From Methylophilus sp. 5 (GTDB taxonomy: Bacteria; Pseudomonadota; Gammaproteobacteria; Burkholderiales; Methylophilaceae), in NCBI RefSeq assembly GCF_000515275.1, contig NZ_KI911560.1:1984001-2048000 (forward strand): DNA of 64,000 nt, given 5' to 3'. Under the pieces are notes generated by a model. The model did not search any database, was not told the origin of the DNA, and was given only the letters and a program-made list of their open reading frames with translations. Positions 27,631-37,155 of this stretch are shown piece by piece. Both the position numbers and the translations under genes were made by a program. Numbering within the stretch: the first letter of the stretch is position 1; the number at the start of each line of letters is the position of its first letter.

Positions 27631-29819
27631 TGTTCAATCAGACGATCGAGATTGTTACCGGCGAAAATAAGGGTATGTGGAGAGTGGTACGTTCAGCTAC
27701 AAGCAAACGGGATTTTAATGTGCTCGTTTACATACCAGAGTCCATTACTCAATGGAAAAAACAACGTGAGAGCCAACAACCGAAACTCAAATGGCTATGG
27801 TTGTCGCCTGATGAAGTTAAAGGTTCGATTCTTGGTGAAGAAATCAAATTCATAGCCCTGAACCCTCATCCAGAATTAAGAAAGTCGGGATCTGAGTTGT
27901 CTGGCCGGCATAAGGAAATTAGGGATAAGCGTGAAAAAATAACTCAAAGACTAATCAATCCAAGAGAGTTAAGTGCCACTCTTAGTAACAGGGGCACGAT
28001 TTACGTTTTGATTAGAGAGGCATTTCATAGATGTAAGGTATCCAAAAAGCACGTATATGAGTTGTTTTATCGCTTGTGTTGGTATGGCTTCGAGTTGGGT
28101 TCATTAAACCCGCAATATTACAACAGTGGTGCACCAGGTGTTTCTAGACCCTGGAATGAATCAAGGCCTAAAGTGGGCGCCAAACCTTTGGAAGTTAAAT
28201 TGGGAGTAGCAGCGAAGGATTCACAAATTGGAATAACTTCCGAAACCGAGAAAAAGTTACTACATTTTTTTAAAAGTAATAAAGACCCGTCTAAGGCATT
28301 TGAAGATCACTATGATAATTTCATCAAAGCTAAATACATCTCTCAGTATGTTCAGACTGATAATGGTAGGCACCCGATTGATCCTCCCAAAGGAAGCTTT
28401 CCCACCAAGAGGCAAGTTCGGTACGCATTAAAGAAAAATATACCAGCCATGGAAAGATTGGCTATGAAATTCTACAGAAAGGATTGGATACGCAATCGTA
28501 GAGGTCTTAAAGGACATAGCTGGGAAAAGATAGCCGGTCCTGGCCATCGATACATGATCGACGCCACCATTGGTGACATTTATCTACAAAGTCAAATCAA
28601 TCCAAGTTGGAGTATTGGAAGGCCGATTATTTACTTTATCGTAGATACGTGGTCTACCGCCATTGTTGCTTTTCATGTGTGCCTAAGTGGGCCTTCTTGG
28701 GATACAGCGAAAGTTGCTCTTTTTAATATGCTCCATCCTAAATTAGCTGCAGAACTATGGGGCGTCAAGTTTGAACAGTGCCTCTTTCCTTTACCTCAGC
28801 TTCCATATGAATTAATGAGCGATCGAGGTGAGCATTTAAGTGGGCGTGCAGCTGAGTCAGCTAAAGAGCTCGGCTACAATCAGTTGCTCAATCCAGCATA
28901 TGAACCCGATAAAAAAGGGCTCGTTGAAGTCGTTAACCGTATTGCTAAGAATAAGCAGTATGGGTTGATTCCAGGCGCTATTGATGCACGACGTAAAGAA
29001 GTAGAGGCTAGGACGAATCCAAAAGATGGCGTATTAACAATTCGTCATTATTACAAGTTTATTCATGACTGGGTGAATGACTACAACTTACATGCTGATA
29101 AATCTCATAGGCTTGACTCTGAGATGATTGCAAGCGGAATCAAACCTACCCCAGCTGAGCTATGGAAGTACGGATTTGATGAGATGATGGGGTATGGTAA
29201 AGAAACATCTTTCCCTAAAGCTGTAATGCATTTACTTCCAAGGGTCACTGCCGCTGTGAACAGGAAGGGAATCTATATTTGGGAACTTGAGTATAGATAC
29301 CCTGAGGAAAATGACTGGACTACGATTGCACGGAATATCGGTGCGTTTGAAATTGATGTTCATTATTATCCTGGCGCAGCTGAGTTAGTCTTTTATTGCC
29401 CCCCTCAATCTTCAGACGTCGTTACTCTTACTCTTTCACCGCATGCTCGCACTGCGCCGCATATCATTCCTTTAGAGTGGCTTGATGCTTTGATTTACTC
29501 TAAGGCTTCAAGTGGGGATCTTAAGTATTTAGCGTTTATTGCCAGATTGCGGAGATCTGTACGAACTGATGATCTGGTAAAACAAGCAAGAGACGAGAAG
29601 AAGGCTGCAGAGCTATATCAATACCCAAGTCTTACTGCTACTGAAGCACGTTTTTTAGAAAAAGAACCTCATTTAAGCGTTGTTCAGGTGACGAATCTTG
29701 AAGAGAGCGACGTTATACGAAATGACGGGGAGAAAGATAGTTATGAAACTGCCTATGACGATCTGATGAATGAGGTTTTTAAAGGGGATCTCGAACTAGC
29801 AGGAGCTAATAATGACTAG
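27618..29819 (+). CDS. tnsB: TnsB-like DDE transposase
   Basis: This 733-residue protein is the integrase-fold transposase that binds the end repeats and joins 3' ends to target DNA. The catalytic triad is visible as Asp315 (MIDATIGD), Asp402 (LMSDRGEHL) and Glu437 (KKGLVEVVNR). The N-terminal ~300 residues hold the DNA-binding domains and the C-terminal ~150 residues a beta-barrel plus tail that should contact TnsC. The start ATG at 27,618 has AGGAGGT just upstream, inside the end of tnsA. Confidence 0.95.
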   Translation: MAILMFNQTIEIVTGENKGMWRVVRSATSKRDFNVLVYIPESITQWKKQRESQQPKLKWLWLSPDEVKGSILGEEIKFIALNPHPELRKSGSELSGRHKEIRDKREKITQRLINPRELSATLSNRGTIYVLIREAFHRCKVSKKHVYELFYRLCWYGFELGSLNPQYYNSGAPGVSRPWNESRPKVGAKPLEVKLGVAAKDSQIGITSETEKKLLHFFKSNKDPSKAFEDHYDNFIKAKYISQYVQTDNGRHPIDPPKGSFPTKRQVRYALKKNIPAMERLAMKFYRKDWIRNRRGLKGHSWEKIAGPGHRYMIDATIGDIYLQSQINPSWSIGRPIIYFIVDTWSTAIVAFHVCLSGPSWDTAKVALFNMLHPKLAAELWGVKFEQCLFPLPQLPYELMSDRGEHLSGRAAESAKELGYNQLLNPAYEPDKKGLVEVVNRIAKNKQYGLIPGAIDARRKEVEARTNPKDGVLTIRHYYKFIHDWVNDYNLHADKSHRLDSEMIASGIKPTPAELWKYGFDEMMGYGKETSFPKAVMHLLPRVTAAVNRKGIYIWELEYRYPEENDWTTIARNIGAFEIDVHYYPGAAELVFYCPPQSSDVVTLTLSPHARTAPHIIPLEWLDALIYSKASSGDLKYLAFIARLRRSVRTDDLVKQARDEKKAAELYQYPSLTATEARFLEKEPHLSVVQVTNLEESDVIRNDGEKDSYETAYDDLMNEVFKGDLELAGANND

Positions 29820-31077
29820 CAACAGTTTATTAGAATATCTTGGCTATTCGGACAATCTATTGATCATGGCGTGCGGTGACATACTTTCAGACAAAGACCT
29901 AGCTAGTAAATTAAAATATATACCGCCTGTTTTTCCGTCAGGTTTTGACTTCACAAACAATGCGACTCTAGCAGCTCATTATGTAGAAAGTGTTAGGTCC
30001 ATCCATATACCTTCTAGTGAAAGCCTTGCGATTGCTCAGGCGATTGATCTAATGTTAAGGCAGGGTTACGTAGGAAGAAACCCTTCCGCACCTACAACGT
30101 GGCAAGGTATCTATCAAAACAAAAGTATTGGTCCGCCCAGCCTTCCTGCACAAGCGGCATATGTGACTGGTCTTGCGGGTACTGGGAAGTCACGATCAGT
30201 GGAGCGATCAATGGAGCGTTATCATCAGGTCGTTGTACATCAGAGCTTCCCACATTTACGCACGCCATTAAGGCAACTGGTTTGGCTCAAAGTGGATGTT
30301 CCACCGAATGGCTCCGCCAGAGAGTTGGCTTTTGCATTGATGAGAGCAACAGACCAAGCCCTAGACACAGATTTGTACCGAGATCACGCTACATCTCGTA
30401 AGAGTGGTCTCGAGCTCCTTAATACTTGGTGGGATAAGGCGAGAGTCCATTTTCTAGGCATGCTTGTGCTAGATGAAGCATCTAACCTATTTAAAATTGA
30501 AACTTTAAAGCAGAGGATGAAGAGGAAGGCTTCGGATGGTCGGCTGCATTTGAGAGTGGCAGATGATGAAACACTTAAGTTCATCATCAATCTAAATAAT
30601 ACTGCGAAGTTGCCATTAGTTATGATTGGTACTCCTGATGGTATGGAAGCATTTTGTGCGAGGTTGAGTACTGTTGAAAGATTAACTACCGGTGGGATAT
30701 ACGAGGTCAAGCGTTCAACAAATGATGAGGGATCATTTTATCGGAAGTATATGTTTCCGGCTCTCGACCAATTCCGATTAGGCAATCAACCTGTAGGCGG
30801 TACAGGAGCTATTCGTGATCGACTGTTTGAGTTGAGCGCTGGTATTCCTAGAATATATGTGAGTTTGTGGTGTCTGGCAGCCCGCGCGATGGTGAGTCGT
30901 AAGGGAAAAGGTCTTGAGGTTTCTGATCTTGAATACGTGATGCAACGTTACATGTCACCACTTAAGGCAGCGATAAGTGCATTGCTCAGTGATGATCCAC
31001 GTCAACTTGCTCAATATGAAGATCTTCTACCACCGCCTGAATTTTGGACTAACTTGTTTTTAAATCAAACTAGGTAA
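29812..31077 (+). CDS. tnsC: TnsC-like AAA+ transposition regulator
   Basis: The 421-residue ATPase has Walker A GLAGTGKS (residues 120–127), Walker B MLVLDEAS (about 217–224) and a downstream sensor region PLVMIGTPDGMEAF, as in TnsC/TniB. It forms ATP-dependent filaments that connect TniQ-marked targets to TnsA and TnsB. The start overlaps tnsB by 8 bp and is preceded by AGGAG. The 3' end overlaps the convergent tniQ gene by 18 bp. Confidence 0.94.
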   Translation: MTSNSLLEYLGYSDNLLIMACGDILSDKDLASKLKYIPPVFPSGFDFTNNATLAAHYVESVRSIHIPSSESLAIAQAIDLMLRQGYVGRNPSAPTTWQGIYQNKSIGPPSLPAQAAYVTGLAGTGKSRSVERSMERYHQVVVHQSFPHLRTPLRQLVWLKVDVPPNGSARELAFALMRATDQALDTDLYRDHATSRKSGLELLNTWWDKARVHFLGMLVLDEASNLFKIETLKQRMKRKASDGRLHLRVADDETLKFIINLNNTAKLPLVMIGTPDGMEAFCARLSTVERLTTGGIYEVKRSTNDEGSFYRKYMFPALDQFRLGNQPVGGTGAIRDRLFELSAGIPRIYVSLWCLAARAMVSRKGKGLEVSDLEYVMQRYMSPLKAAISALLSDDPRQLAQYEDLLPPPEFWTNLFLNQTR

Positions 31078-32385
31078 TTTCTGATCGTTATGAAGGTCTT
31101 TTAGAAAGATGGATGCCTTGCTGGCAGATTTAATTTTGCCAGTGAGGCGTAGTTTTAATGCTTTTCGTTGTTGTACTAGGGTTGCATCTAATTGTTCAAT
31201 GGCCATAAAAAATCTGGGCCCTGCATGACGAATAGCATGATTGAAGAGATTCACCTGAATATCGTTTCGCGTCAGGACATCCGTGAGGTGTGCTCCGTTG
31301 TGGAAATCTTTTAAGGCTTTCAATGTTCCCATAGACAAGCTAGTCAAAGGCGGCAATCCATATTTGATCAGATTGACACGCACAGTGTCATAGTGCCCTT
31401 CGATTTCTTTACTAATCGCTAAGCAGTTCCCCTTATGTCTGACATATGTATTGTATAAATCATTACTGTTCCAATATTGCTCATTTCTTCTGAGTATTTT
31501 TCGAGCAGGAGGAATTCTTTGCTTAGTTAGGATGCAATTCAACGCATCATCTGCATTTTCAAATAGTAAAGCCGCTGCAAGCACATAGGTGGGTGGATGG
31601 TGGTGCTGTAGTCTGAATACACAGGCACCATCGATGGCAGGGATAAACTCGCCTGGTATTTTGTCCTTTAGTTTCGGAAAAAACGCATGTAACCACTCAT
31701 GAGGAATCTTCTCATTAGCGTAATCGCTAAGTGGAACACCTTTTCCTTTAATATTAAAACGCACTCCAATAGTCGCTGCTTGTTTATGAAGTCCCCAACT
31801 CACTTGGTCGCCCTGTGTGGGTTGTTTCACTGACAAAAGAGCATCGCTGATGTGTATGAATCTTTCGATAATAGGATGCTTGGGTTTATTTGGTTGGTCA
31901 GCCGAAAGCTGAGTCTCGCTTTTGATTACGTCTACAATCTGATCATTTGAGACTTCGTGCAATGTAGCGTTATGTTTCTGGCACCACAAGGCACCAAATA
32001 GTTGATGCGATCTCCGAACATACTGATACCCAATATAGCCTATGTCTTCTTGCTGACATTGAGAGCAGAATTTAACGTGTTCTGAGTAACTTTGAAAACC
32101 CATCTTTTTCTTGTGATTTGGCTGAATAAAGTTTCCATGTGGAATGTATTCGCCAGTGCTAACAATACTTCTGAAGGCAGGTATAAGTGTATATTCCTGC
32201 ACAAGGGTTTCTGTTGTTATGTCTAGCAACTTGGCAATCAAATCCAGTTTATCTCTATCTATAGAGATGCCCAGTTTGCCAAACATATCTTTTGCATCCT
32301 TATAGCCGTTCAGGATGGCAAGTCTCTCTATATATCCATTCAGCCACTCATCAGGTTGTATGTGTGGAATATTTTCTATAGCCAT
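31060..32385 (-). CDS. tniQ: TniQ family target-selection protein (first copy, TnsD-like)
   Basis: The 441-residue protein has the TniQ N-terminal domain with two zinc-binding parts: FCSQCQQEDI and ALWCQKHN. The C-terminal ~200 residues contain helix-turn-helix-like segments (for example NCLAISKEIEGHYDTVRVNLIKYGLP) that could read a specific target sequence, as TnsD does. It is the longer of the two TniQ proteins here and thus the better candidate for a fixed attachment site. It follows the XRE regulator by 4 bp on the minus strand and runs convergent to tnsC with an 18-bp overlap. Confidence 0.9.
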   Translation of the reverse strand: MAIENIPHIQPDEWLNGYIERLAILNGYKDAKDMFGKLGISIDRDKLDLIAKLLDITTETLVQEYTLIPAFRSIVSTGEYIPHGNFIQPNHKKKMGFQSYSEHVKFCSQCQQEDIGYIGYQYVRRSHQLFGALWCQKHNATLHEVSNDQIVDVIKSETQLSADQPNKPKHPIIERFIHISDALLSVKQPTQGDQVSWGLHKQAATIGVRFNIKGKGVPLSDYANEKIPHEWLHAFFPKLKDKIPGEFIPAIDGACVFRLQHHHPPTYVLAAALLFENADDALNCILTKQRIPPARKILRRNEQYWNSNDLYNTYVRHKGNCLAISKEIEGHYDTVRVNLIKYGLPPLTSLSMGTLKALKDFHNGAHLTDVLTRNDIQVNLFNHAIRHAGPRFFMAIEQLDATLVQQRKALKLRLTGKIKSASKASIFLKDLHNDQKLPSLI

Positions 32386-32389
32386 ATGA

Positions 32390-32716
32390 TTAATACCTAA
32401 GCGCTCGAAGCGTACGGATGATATTTGCCAAAGCTACTGAATGTGCGGATGAACCATCCCATGTCACCGAGAGAGCCTCCATTAGTTCTTTGTTGGACTT
32501 CACAATATCAATCGGTACTGCGTTGGGTCTAATGTTCAGAAATGCAGATATTTTTTCTAGTGCCTTCGAGTGCCTTTTTACCTTTCCATCAAAAATACGG
32601 CTTATCTGCGACTGGTTGATACCTGTTGCCGTGGCAATTTCTGTCTGAGAAATATTCAGCAAGTTAGCTTGCTCCGCTAGTTGCAGCGCTAGAAGTTGCG
32701 GGGTTGATTTTGGCAT
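32390..32716 (-). CDS. XRE-family transcriptional regulator in the transposition module
   Basis: This 108-residue protein has a lambda-Cro-type helix-turn-helix (ISQTEIATATGINQSQISRIF, about residues 21–41). The ATG at 32,716 (MPKSTPQL) lies against a perfect 18-bp palindrome; an ATG eight codons upstream (MHLCIILC) lies past the palindrome and near a TATAAAT box, so the mRNA may be leaderless. It heads a two-gene unit with the first tniQ and probably represses itself and the divergent second tniQ. Confidence 0.85.
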   Translation of the reverse strand: MPKSTPQLLALQLAEQANLLNISQTEIATATGINQSQISRIFDGKVKRHSKALEKISAFLNIRPNAVPIDIVKSNKELMEALSVTWDGSSAHSVALANIIRTLRALRY

Positions 32717-32732
32717 GCATAATATTATGCAT
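32715..32732. promoter_or_regulatory. palindromic operator between the two tniQ units
   Basis: The 18 bases atgcataatattatgcat form a perfect palindrome, with another atgcat half-type site at 32,735–32,740. It overlaps the start of the XRE gene and lies in the divergent promoter region shared with the second tniQ, so it is the likely operator of that regulator. Confidence 0.7.
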
Positions 32733-32803
32733 AAATGCATAATTTATACAATGGAAATTTAATACAGATTAAGATAGTGAAACTTTTGAGATGAGCTAGT
32801 TCT

Positions 32804-33865
32804 ATGCATATTCCATCACTGATTAAGGATGAAACACTTTATGGCGTACTGGCCAGGGGGATGCATATCAATGGTTATGCACACCACCTCTTAGGAATTG
32901 AAAAGCTGAGTGGTCAGAGGGTAACTTCTCTAGCAAATTTAAAAGCTGAAGTATTGTTAAATTCTGATTATGTAATTGGATTAGGTTGTGAACAAAACCT
33001 TGGTGTATCTGTATTGGAGCAACATCTGGGAGGAGAGCAGCATTTGAATCACGATTTGGTTTCTTATGCATCTGGGCAGCTTGTAAATGGTGCTTGGAAG
33101 ACATGTCAACTGTGTTTAAAAGAAGATACTGAGCGATTTGGTACAGGTACTTGGCGTTTGTTGCATCAACTACCAACTACGTTAATTTGCCCACTTCATG
33201 ATGAGCAGCTCAGTCGCCACGAGCTCAAGCGGAAAATGCTTCATCATCGCTTTTATCTTCCGATGCAGACTAATAGCACGCCTGTGAGCATAAATAACGC
33301 TATCAGAGGCCACTTGAAGAATTTGGCGCAGTTAGGCCATGAGGCTATCGCTGACAAGAGCAAACCATACCCATCATCAGTGATCAAGCAAGTTTGCAAA
33401 AGGGTGATGCTGGATCGAGGTTTTTTAAAAGGGAATGCTTTATCAAAACGAGTTCACGAGGATTTTTCTGAATTTTTCGGATCGGCGAGGCTAAGTGATG
33501 TCATGGATATTAATTTAGGCAGATTGCTGAATGGAGTTTTAGGTGTTGATGAAGTACCAGTGATTCAACGGATGCTCCTTATATACTGGTGGTTTGGTAG
33601 TTGGGAGTTATTTAAACTGTCATGCCTTTGGCAAAGCATATTCGCAGATTCAACTGAAACTTTGAGTCAAAGTGATGCTAATCATGATTTGCGTCAATAC
33701 TACAGGGACCATTGTTTAGGTTATATATCATCAAAGCCAGGGGCGAGCAGGCAGGAACTTTTGAGGATAGACTATAAAGCCTTCAGATGGCTGAAAAATA
33801 ATGATAGTGCGTGGCTAAATAAGCACTTACCAATGACGCGCTACTCCCAGCTTTGTCTTTTCTAA
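32804..33865 (+). CDS. tniQ: TniQ family target-selection protein (second copy, shorter)
   Basis: This 353-residue protein has the TniQ domain: SLIKDETLYGVLARGMHINGY at the start and a zinc site with CQLCLKEDTERFGTGTW and LICPLHDEQL. The C-terminal part differs from the other copy. Tn7-like elements with two TniQ proteins often use one for a fixed chromosomal site and another for plasmids or other targets; that division is inferred here. It is divergent from the XRE/tniQ unit and shares its palindromic operator region. Confidence 0.9.
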   Translation: MHIPSLIKDETLYGVLARGMHINGYAHHLLGIEKLSGQRVTSLANLKAEVLLNSDYVIGLGCEQNLGVSVLEQHLGGEQHLNHDLVSYASGQLVNGAWKTCQLCLKEDTERFGTGTWRLLHQLPTTLICPLHDEQLSRHELKRKMLHHRFYLPMQTNSTPVSINNAIRGHLKNLAQLGHEAIADKSKPYPSSVIKQVCKRVMLDRGFLKGNALSKRVHEDFSEFFGSARLSDVMDINLGRLLNGVLGVDEVPVIQRMLLIYWWFGSWELFKLSCLWQSIFADSTETLSQSDANHDLRQYYRDHCLGYISSKPGASRQELLRIDYKAFRWLKNNDSAWLNKHLPMTRYSQLCLF

Positions 33866-33897
33866 CAGTCAATCCTGTAGCTTTTTGCTTAAGACCT

Positions 33898-34362
33898 CTA
33901 TAGTTTTTTGTTTCTCATGTTTTTTTGATGTTCGTCTGTGTTCTGAGGCATAGAACGGTTTTGAGTGGAGCGACGCTTGTTCATCATCGCTCTGGCTTGA
34001 GCAGCACCGTTCGCATCAACAATCCCTGAAGGGATTCCATCCAAATTAATGCGTTGTGCCCCCTCAATCGATGCTGACCAATATCGTTGCCCACGACACC
34101 ATGTTTGGATTGCTTTGTGCAGGTCTTCTTTTGAAATGCTAATTTCTTCTGATCTCTCAGTGAGGTCATTAAGAATGCCGATCTTCAATGGCACTTTGGG
34201 CGCGGGACTTTTAGGGAAGGTGTTTGGAAATAGTTTCTGTAGTCGACCAATGACTAACACTGCAGGATCCACTGCTTGATTTTTATCTACTTTCTTTTCT
34301 TTAGCCGCCTTGGCATCTGCTGCTAGTTGTTGCTTTAATACGGCAAGTTTTTCTAATCCCAT
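33898..34362 (-). CDS. ProQ/FinO domain RNA-binding protein
   Basis: The 154-residue protein has the ProQ/FinO fold: LKIGILNDLTER, then ISKEDLHKAIQTWCRGQRYW, then GIVDANGAAQARAMMNKR. The N-terminus is charged and Lys/Ala-rich, and the C-terminus basic (STQNRSMPQNTDEHQKNMRNKK), as is usual for RNA chaperones of this family. ProQ proteins bind structured small RNAs and mRNA 3' ends; FinO-like ones control conjugation. It sits just beyond the second tniQ, in the transposon body rather than in a chromosomal context, so it may act on element RNA. The target is unknown. Confidence 0.9.
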   Translation of the reverse strand: MGLEKLAVLKQQLAADAKAAKEKKVDKNQAVDPAVLVIGRLQKLFPNTFPKSPAPKVPLKIGILNDLTERSEEISISKEDLHKAIQTWCRGQRYWSASIEGAQRINLDGIPSGIVDANGAAQARAMMNKRRSTQNRSMPQNTDEHQKNMRNKKL

Positions 34363-34504
34363 TCGTTCTGATCTTTCATGAGTGAATATTTATCGCCATA
34401 TGATAATGTAATCTTATGGTGATGTTTGTTAAATATTATATTTTTATTTGATGCTTTTTGATTTAATATGATTGGAAAATAACACTAATATTCAGGGTGG
34501 AGAG

Positions 34505-36685
34505 ATGAAATTAAGCAACCAGAATTTTGTCTGGGCGATTGGTGGCTTGTGCGCATTGCACAAGATTCCATTTGATGCGCAATTGCTTATTCGCAGCTTT
34601 GTCCCACCTTACGATTTAACCTCCCTACAAGCCGCATTACAGTCTTACGGATTTCAAATTGGTCTTGAGTCGTTAGATCTTCATGATATTCATCCAGCAG
34701 TCTTTCCCGTTTTAGTTATCTTAAAAATTTCGCCAGAGGTTGAGCCCTCGCTCGATTCAAATGCGGAGGTTGCTGAGAAAGAGCAGTTATCAAACTTAGC
34801 CATTGTGCTTAAGTGCGACAAAGAACGTGTGTTGTGGATCAAGCCAGGAATTGAGCAACCAGAAACCATCAGTTACCCGGAGTTTTCAGCGCAAGTAACG
34901 GGCCAAGTATTACTGGCCTCCAAAAGAAACGACGCTAATCAAACTGCAGCAGAATTAGAGGCACAAGCTAATCCGCAATCGCCAGCCGTAAAATCAGCAG
35001 CTGCTCAACGCCCGTTTGGCTTCAAATGGTTTATCCCCGAGTTACTCAAACATAAAACCGTCTGGCGTGAGATTCTGCTAGCTTCATTAGCCATTCAAAT
35101 CGTGGCTCTAGCTACTCCATTAGGTACCCAAGTCATTATTGATAAAGTAGTTGTCCACCATACGACAAGCACCTTAATCGTGGTGGCTATTGCCTTAGGT
35201 ATTTTCATGGTATTTAACGCCATCATGAGTTGGGTGCGGCAATATCTCGTATTGCATACCGGTAACCGTATTGATGCAGTGCTCGCCCATAAAGTATTTG
35301 GTCATCTGCTGCACTTGCCTATGCGCTATTTTGAGCACCGGCCAACCGGTACATTGGTTGCTCGCTTGCATGGCGTGGAGACGATTAGAGAGTTCTTAGC
35401 AGGCTCCCTCATTACCTTGTTACTCGACTTCCCATTTCTAATCATCTTTCTGGCAATTATGTTCTGGTATAGCTGGCAACTCACACTCATCAGCCTAGCG
35501 AGTTTGGCACTGATTACCATCGTCAGCCTGGCCGTTACACCATTGCTGCGTAAACGCCTCAACGAGCAATTCTTGCTCGGTGCCAGAAATCAGGCATTCC
35601 TCACTGAATATATTTCTGGCATGGAAACCGTCAAATCCCTGCAACTAGAGCCGCAGCTTGAACATAAATATGGCGACTACCTGGCCACTTATCTCAACAG
35701 CACCTTCACGGCCAAACAACTCTCCAACAGCTACAACATCACCGCCAATACTTTAGATCAACTACAAACCCTTGCCATATTGTGCGTGGGGGCGTGGATC
35801 GTGATGCACAACCCAAAATTTACTATCGGTATGTTGGTTGCCTTCCAAATGTTTAGTGGCAGGCTCTCTGGCCCCGTACTCAGGTTGGTCGGCATGTATC
35901 AAGAGTTTCAGCAGGCAGATATTGCAGTAAAGCGCCTTGGAGATTTGATGGATGCGCCCACCGAGCCTTATTCACTGATTCCAGCCAGAGCGAATAGCAT
36001 CAAAGGCCAGTTGGACTTTGAGAGCATCAGCTTTAGATATTCCGAGAACCACCCCTGGTTATATCAACAACTTAATATCAATATTAAACCCAACAAATGT
36101 ACCGTCATTATGGGGCCTAGTGGCTGCGGTAAAAGCACTTTGGCCAAACTGATGCTGGGATTTCTACAGCCACAAGAAGGCAGCATCAAGCTTGATGGTA
36201 AAGACATCCGCTACATGAGCGCTAACGAGTTGCGGAATGTCTTTGGTGTAGTCCCACAAGAGACCACACTGTTCTCAGGCACTCTTTACGAAAATCTCAC
36301 ACTCGCAAACCCTCACGCTAGCTTTGAGCAAATCATCATGGCGTGTCAGTTAGCGGGTATACACGAAACGATTGAGCAACTTCCACAAGGTTACCAAACC
36401 CCATTAGGTGAACATGGTACTGGGTTAAGTGGTGGCCAAAAGCAACGCATTGCAATTGCCAGAGCACTACTCAGACAGCCCAACATTCTGATCTTTGATG
36501 AGGCTGTTTCTAATCTTGATCCACATACAGCGGAACAGTTTGCACAGACGATTAATAAGTTGAAAGGCAAAGTCACAATCATATTCATTACTCATCAATT
36601 CCCTAGTAGTCTGCTGATTGATGAAGTTATCAAACTTGGAACTCCTCAAAATCTATCCTCAACTGAGGGTGTGTTAAAAGGATAG
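34505..36685 (+). CDS. type I secretion ABC exporter (HlyB/RtxB type)
   Basis: This 726-residue protein exports the giant RTX protein encoded two genes downstream. It has an N-terminal C39-like domain (about 1–125) that lacks the catalytic cysteine (the region reads NQNFVWAIGGLCAL), so it is a substrate-binding rather than a peptidase domain. A six-helix membrane domain (about 170–470) follows, then an ATPase with Walker A MGPSGCGKST, signature LSGGQKQRIAIARA, Walker B LIFDEAVSNLD and FITHQ. I start at the ATG at 34,505 with GGTGGAG just before; a TTG 11 codons earlier has less support. Confidence 0.94.
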   Translation: MKLSNQNFVWAIGGLCALHKIPFDAQLLIRSFVPPYDLTSLQAALQSYGFQIGLESLDLHDIHPAVFPVLVILKISPEVEPSLDSNAEVAEKEQLSNLAIVLKCDKERVLWIKPGIEQPETISYPEFSAQVTGQVLLASKRNDANQTAAELEAQANPQSPAVKSAAAQRPFGFKWFIPELLKHKTVWREILLASLAIQIVALATPLGTQVIIDKVVVHHTTSTLIVVAIALGIFMVFNAIMSWVRQYLVLHTGNRIDAVLAHKVFGHLLHLPMRYFEHRPTGTLVARLHGVETIREFLAGSLITLLLDFPFLIIFLAIMFWYSWQLTLISLASLALITIVSLAVTPLLRKRLNEQFLLGARNQAFLTEYISGMETVKSLQLEPQLEHKYGDYLATYLNSTFTAKQLSNSYNITANTLDQLQTLAILCVGAWIVMHNPKFTIGMLVAFQMFSGRLSGPVLRLVGMYQEFQQADIAVKRLGDLMDAPTEPYSLIPARANSIKGQLDFESISFRYSENHPWLYQQLNINIKPNKCTVIMGPSGCGKSTLAKLMLGFLQPQEGSIKLDGKDIRYMSANELRNVFGVVPQETTLFSGTLYENLTLANPHASFEQIIMACQLAGIHETIEQLPQGYQTPLGEHGTGLSGGQKQRIAIARALLRQPNILIFDEAVSNLDPHTAEQFAQTINKLKGKVTIIFITHQFPSSLLIDEVIKLGTPQNLSSTEGVLKG

Positions 36686-36690
36686 TGTTA

Positions 36691-37113
36691 ATGTATTTTG
36701 CCAAACAGTCATTACTTATCAAAGCCACTCTAATCATCATGGCTATTTTATTGATTGCTTTTTATTGTCTGGATCGAAGTCTATATGCCAGTCCCGAAGG
36801 GTATTGCGAAGAACAAAAGCGATTTTTAACAGATGAAGAGTTTGTTCTCAAGGCCATACAGTCAACATGGAATTATCCTGAAAAATGGAGACCGCATATC
36901 GATGGCTCTCCTTCCTCAGAGCTCAACTTCCTCAGAAGTCATCCCTATTGTTGCAAAATTGAAAGGCGCCAAGCTCGTGAAGCATGGGGACAAAAGTGGC
37001 AAGCAATAGTTGTTTTGACATATGAAACTAAGGAAAAAGATTATTCGCGTGATGATCCTAATCGATATGTTGAAATTGTAGAGATGAATGAATGTGGGTA
37101 TGTTCGGAATTAA
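36691..37113 (+). CDS. hypothetical membrane-anchored protein in the T1SS operon
   Basis: This 140-residue protein has a single N-terminal hydrophobic segment (about 8–25, TLIIMAILLIAFYCL) and then a soluble, cysteine-containing region. I recognise no domain. The C-terminal portion includes ARREAWGQKW-like aromatic/charged sequence and VEIVEMNECGYV. I start at the ATG at 36,691 (AAGGA about nine bases upstream), two codons after a GTG. It lies 5 bp after the exporter gene and 42 bp before the giant RTX gene, so it may be an immunity, chaperone or assembly factor for that protein. That role is inference. Confidence 0.7.
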   Translation: MYFAKQSLLIKATLIIMAILLIAFYCLDRSLYASPEGYCEEQKRFLTDEEFVLKAIQSTWNYPEKWRPHIDGSPSSELNFLRSHPYCCKIERRQAREAWGQKWQAIVVLTYETKEKDYSRDDPNRYVEIVEMNECGYVRN

Positions 37114-37155
37114 CGGACCTAATTTTTATAATTATAAATAGCTCAGGAGAAATGA

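Noticed and set aside
26737..33865. CRISPR-associated transposon
   Set aside because: TnsABC and TniQ are present, but no Cas5-8, Cas12k or repeat array is seen in the window; two TniQ proteins explain targeting without guides.
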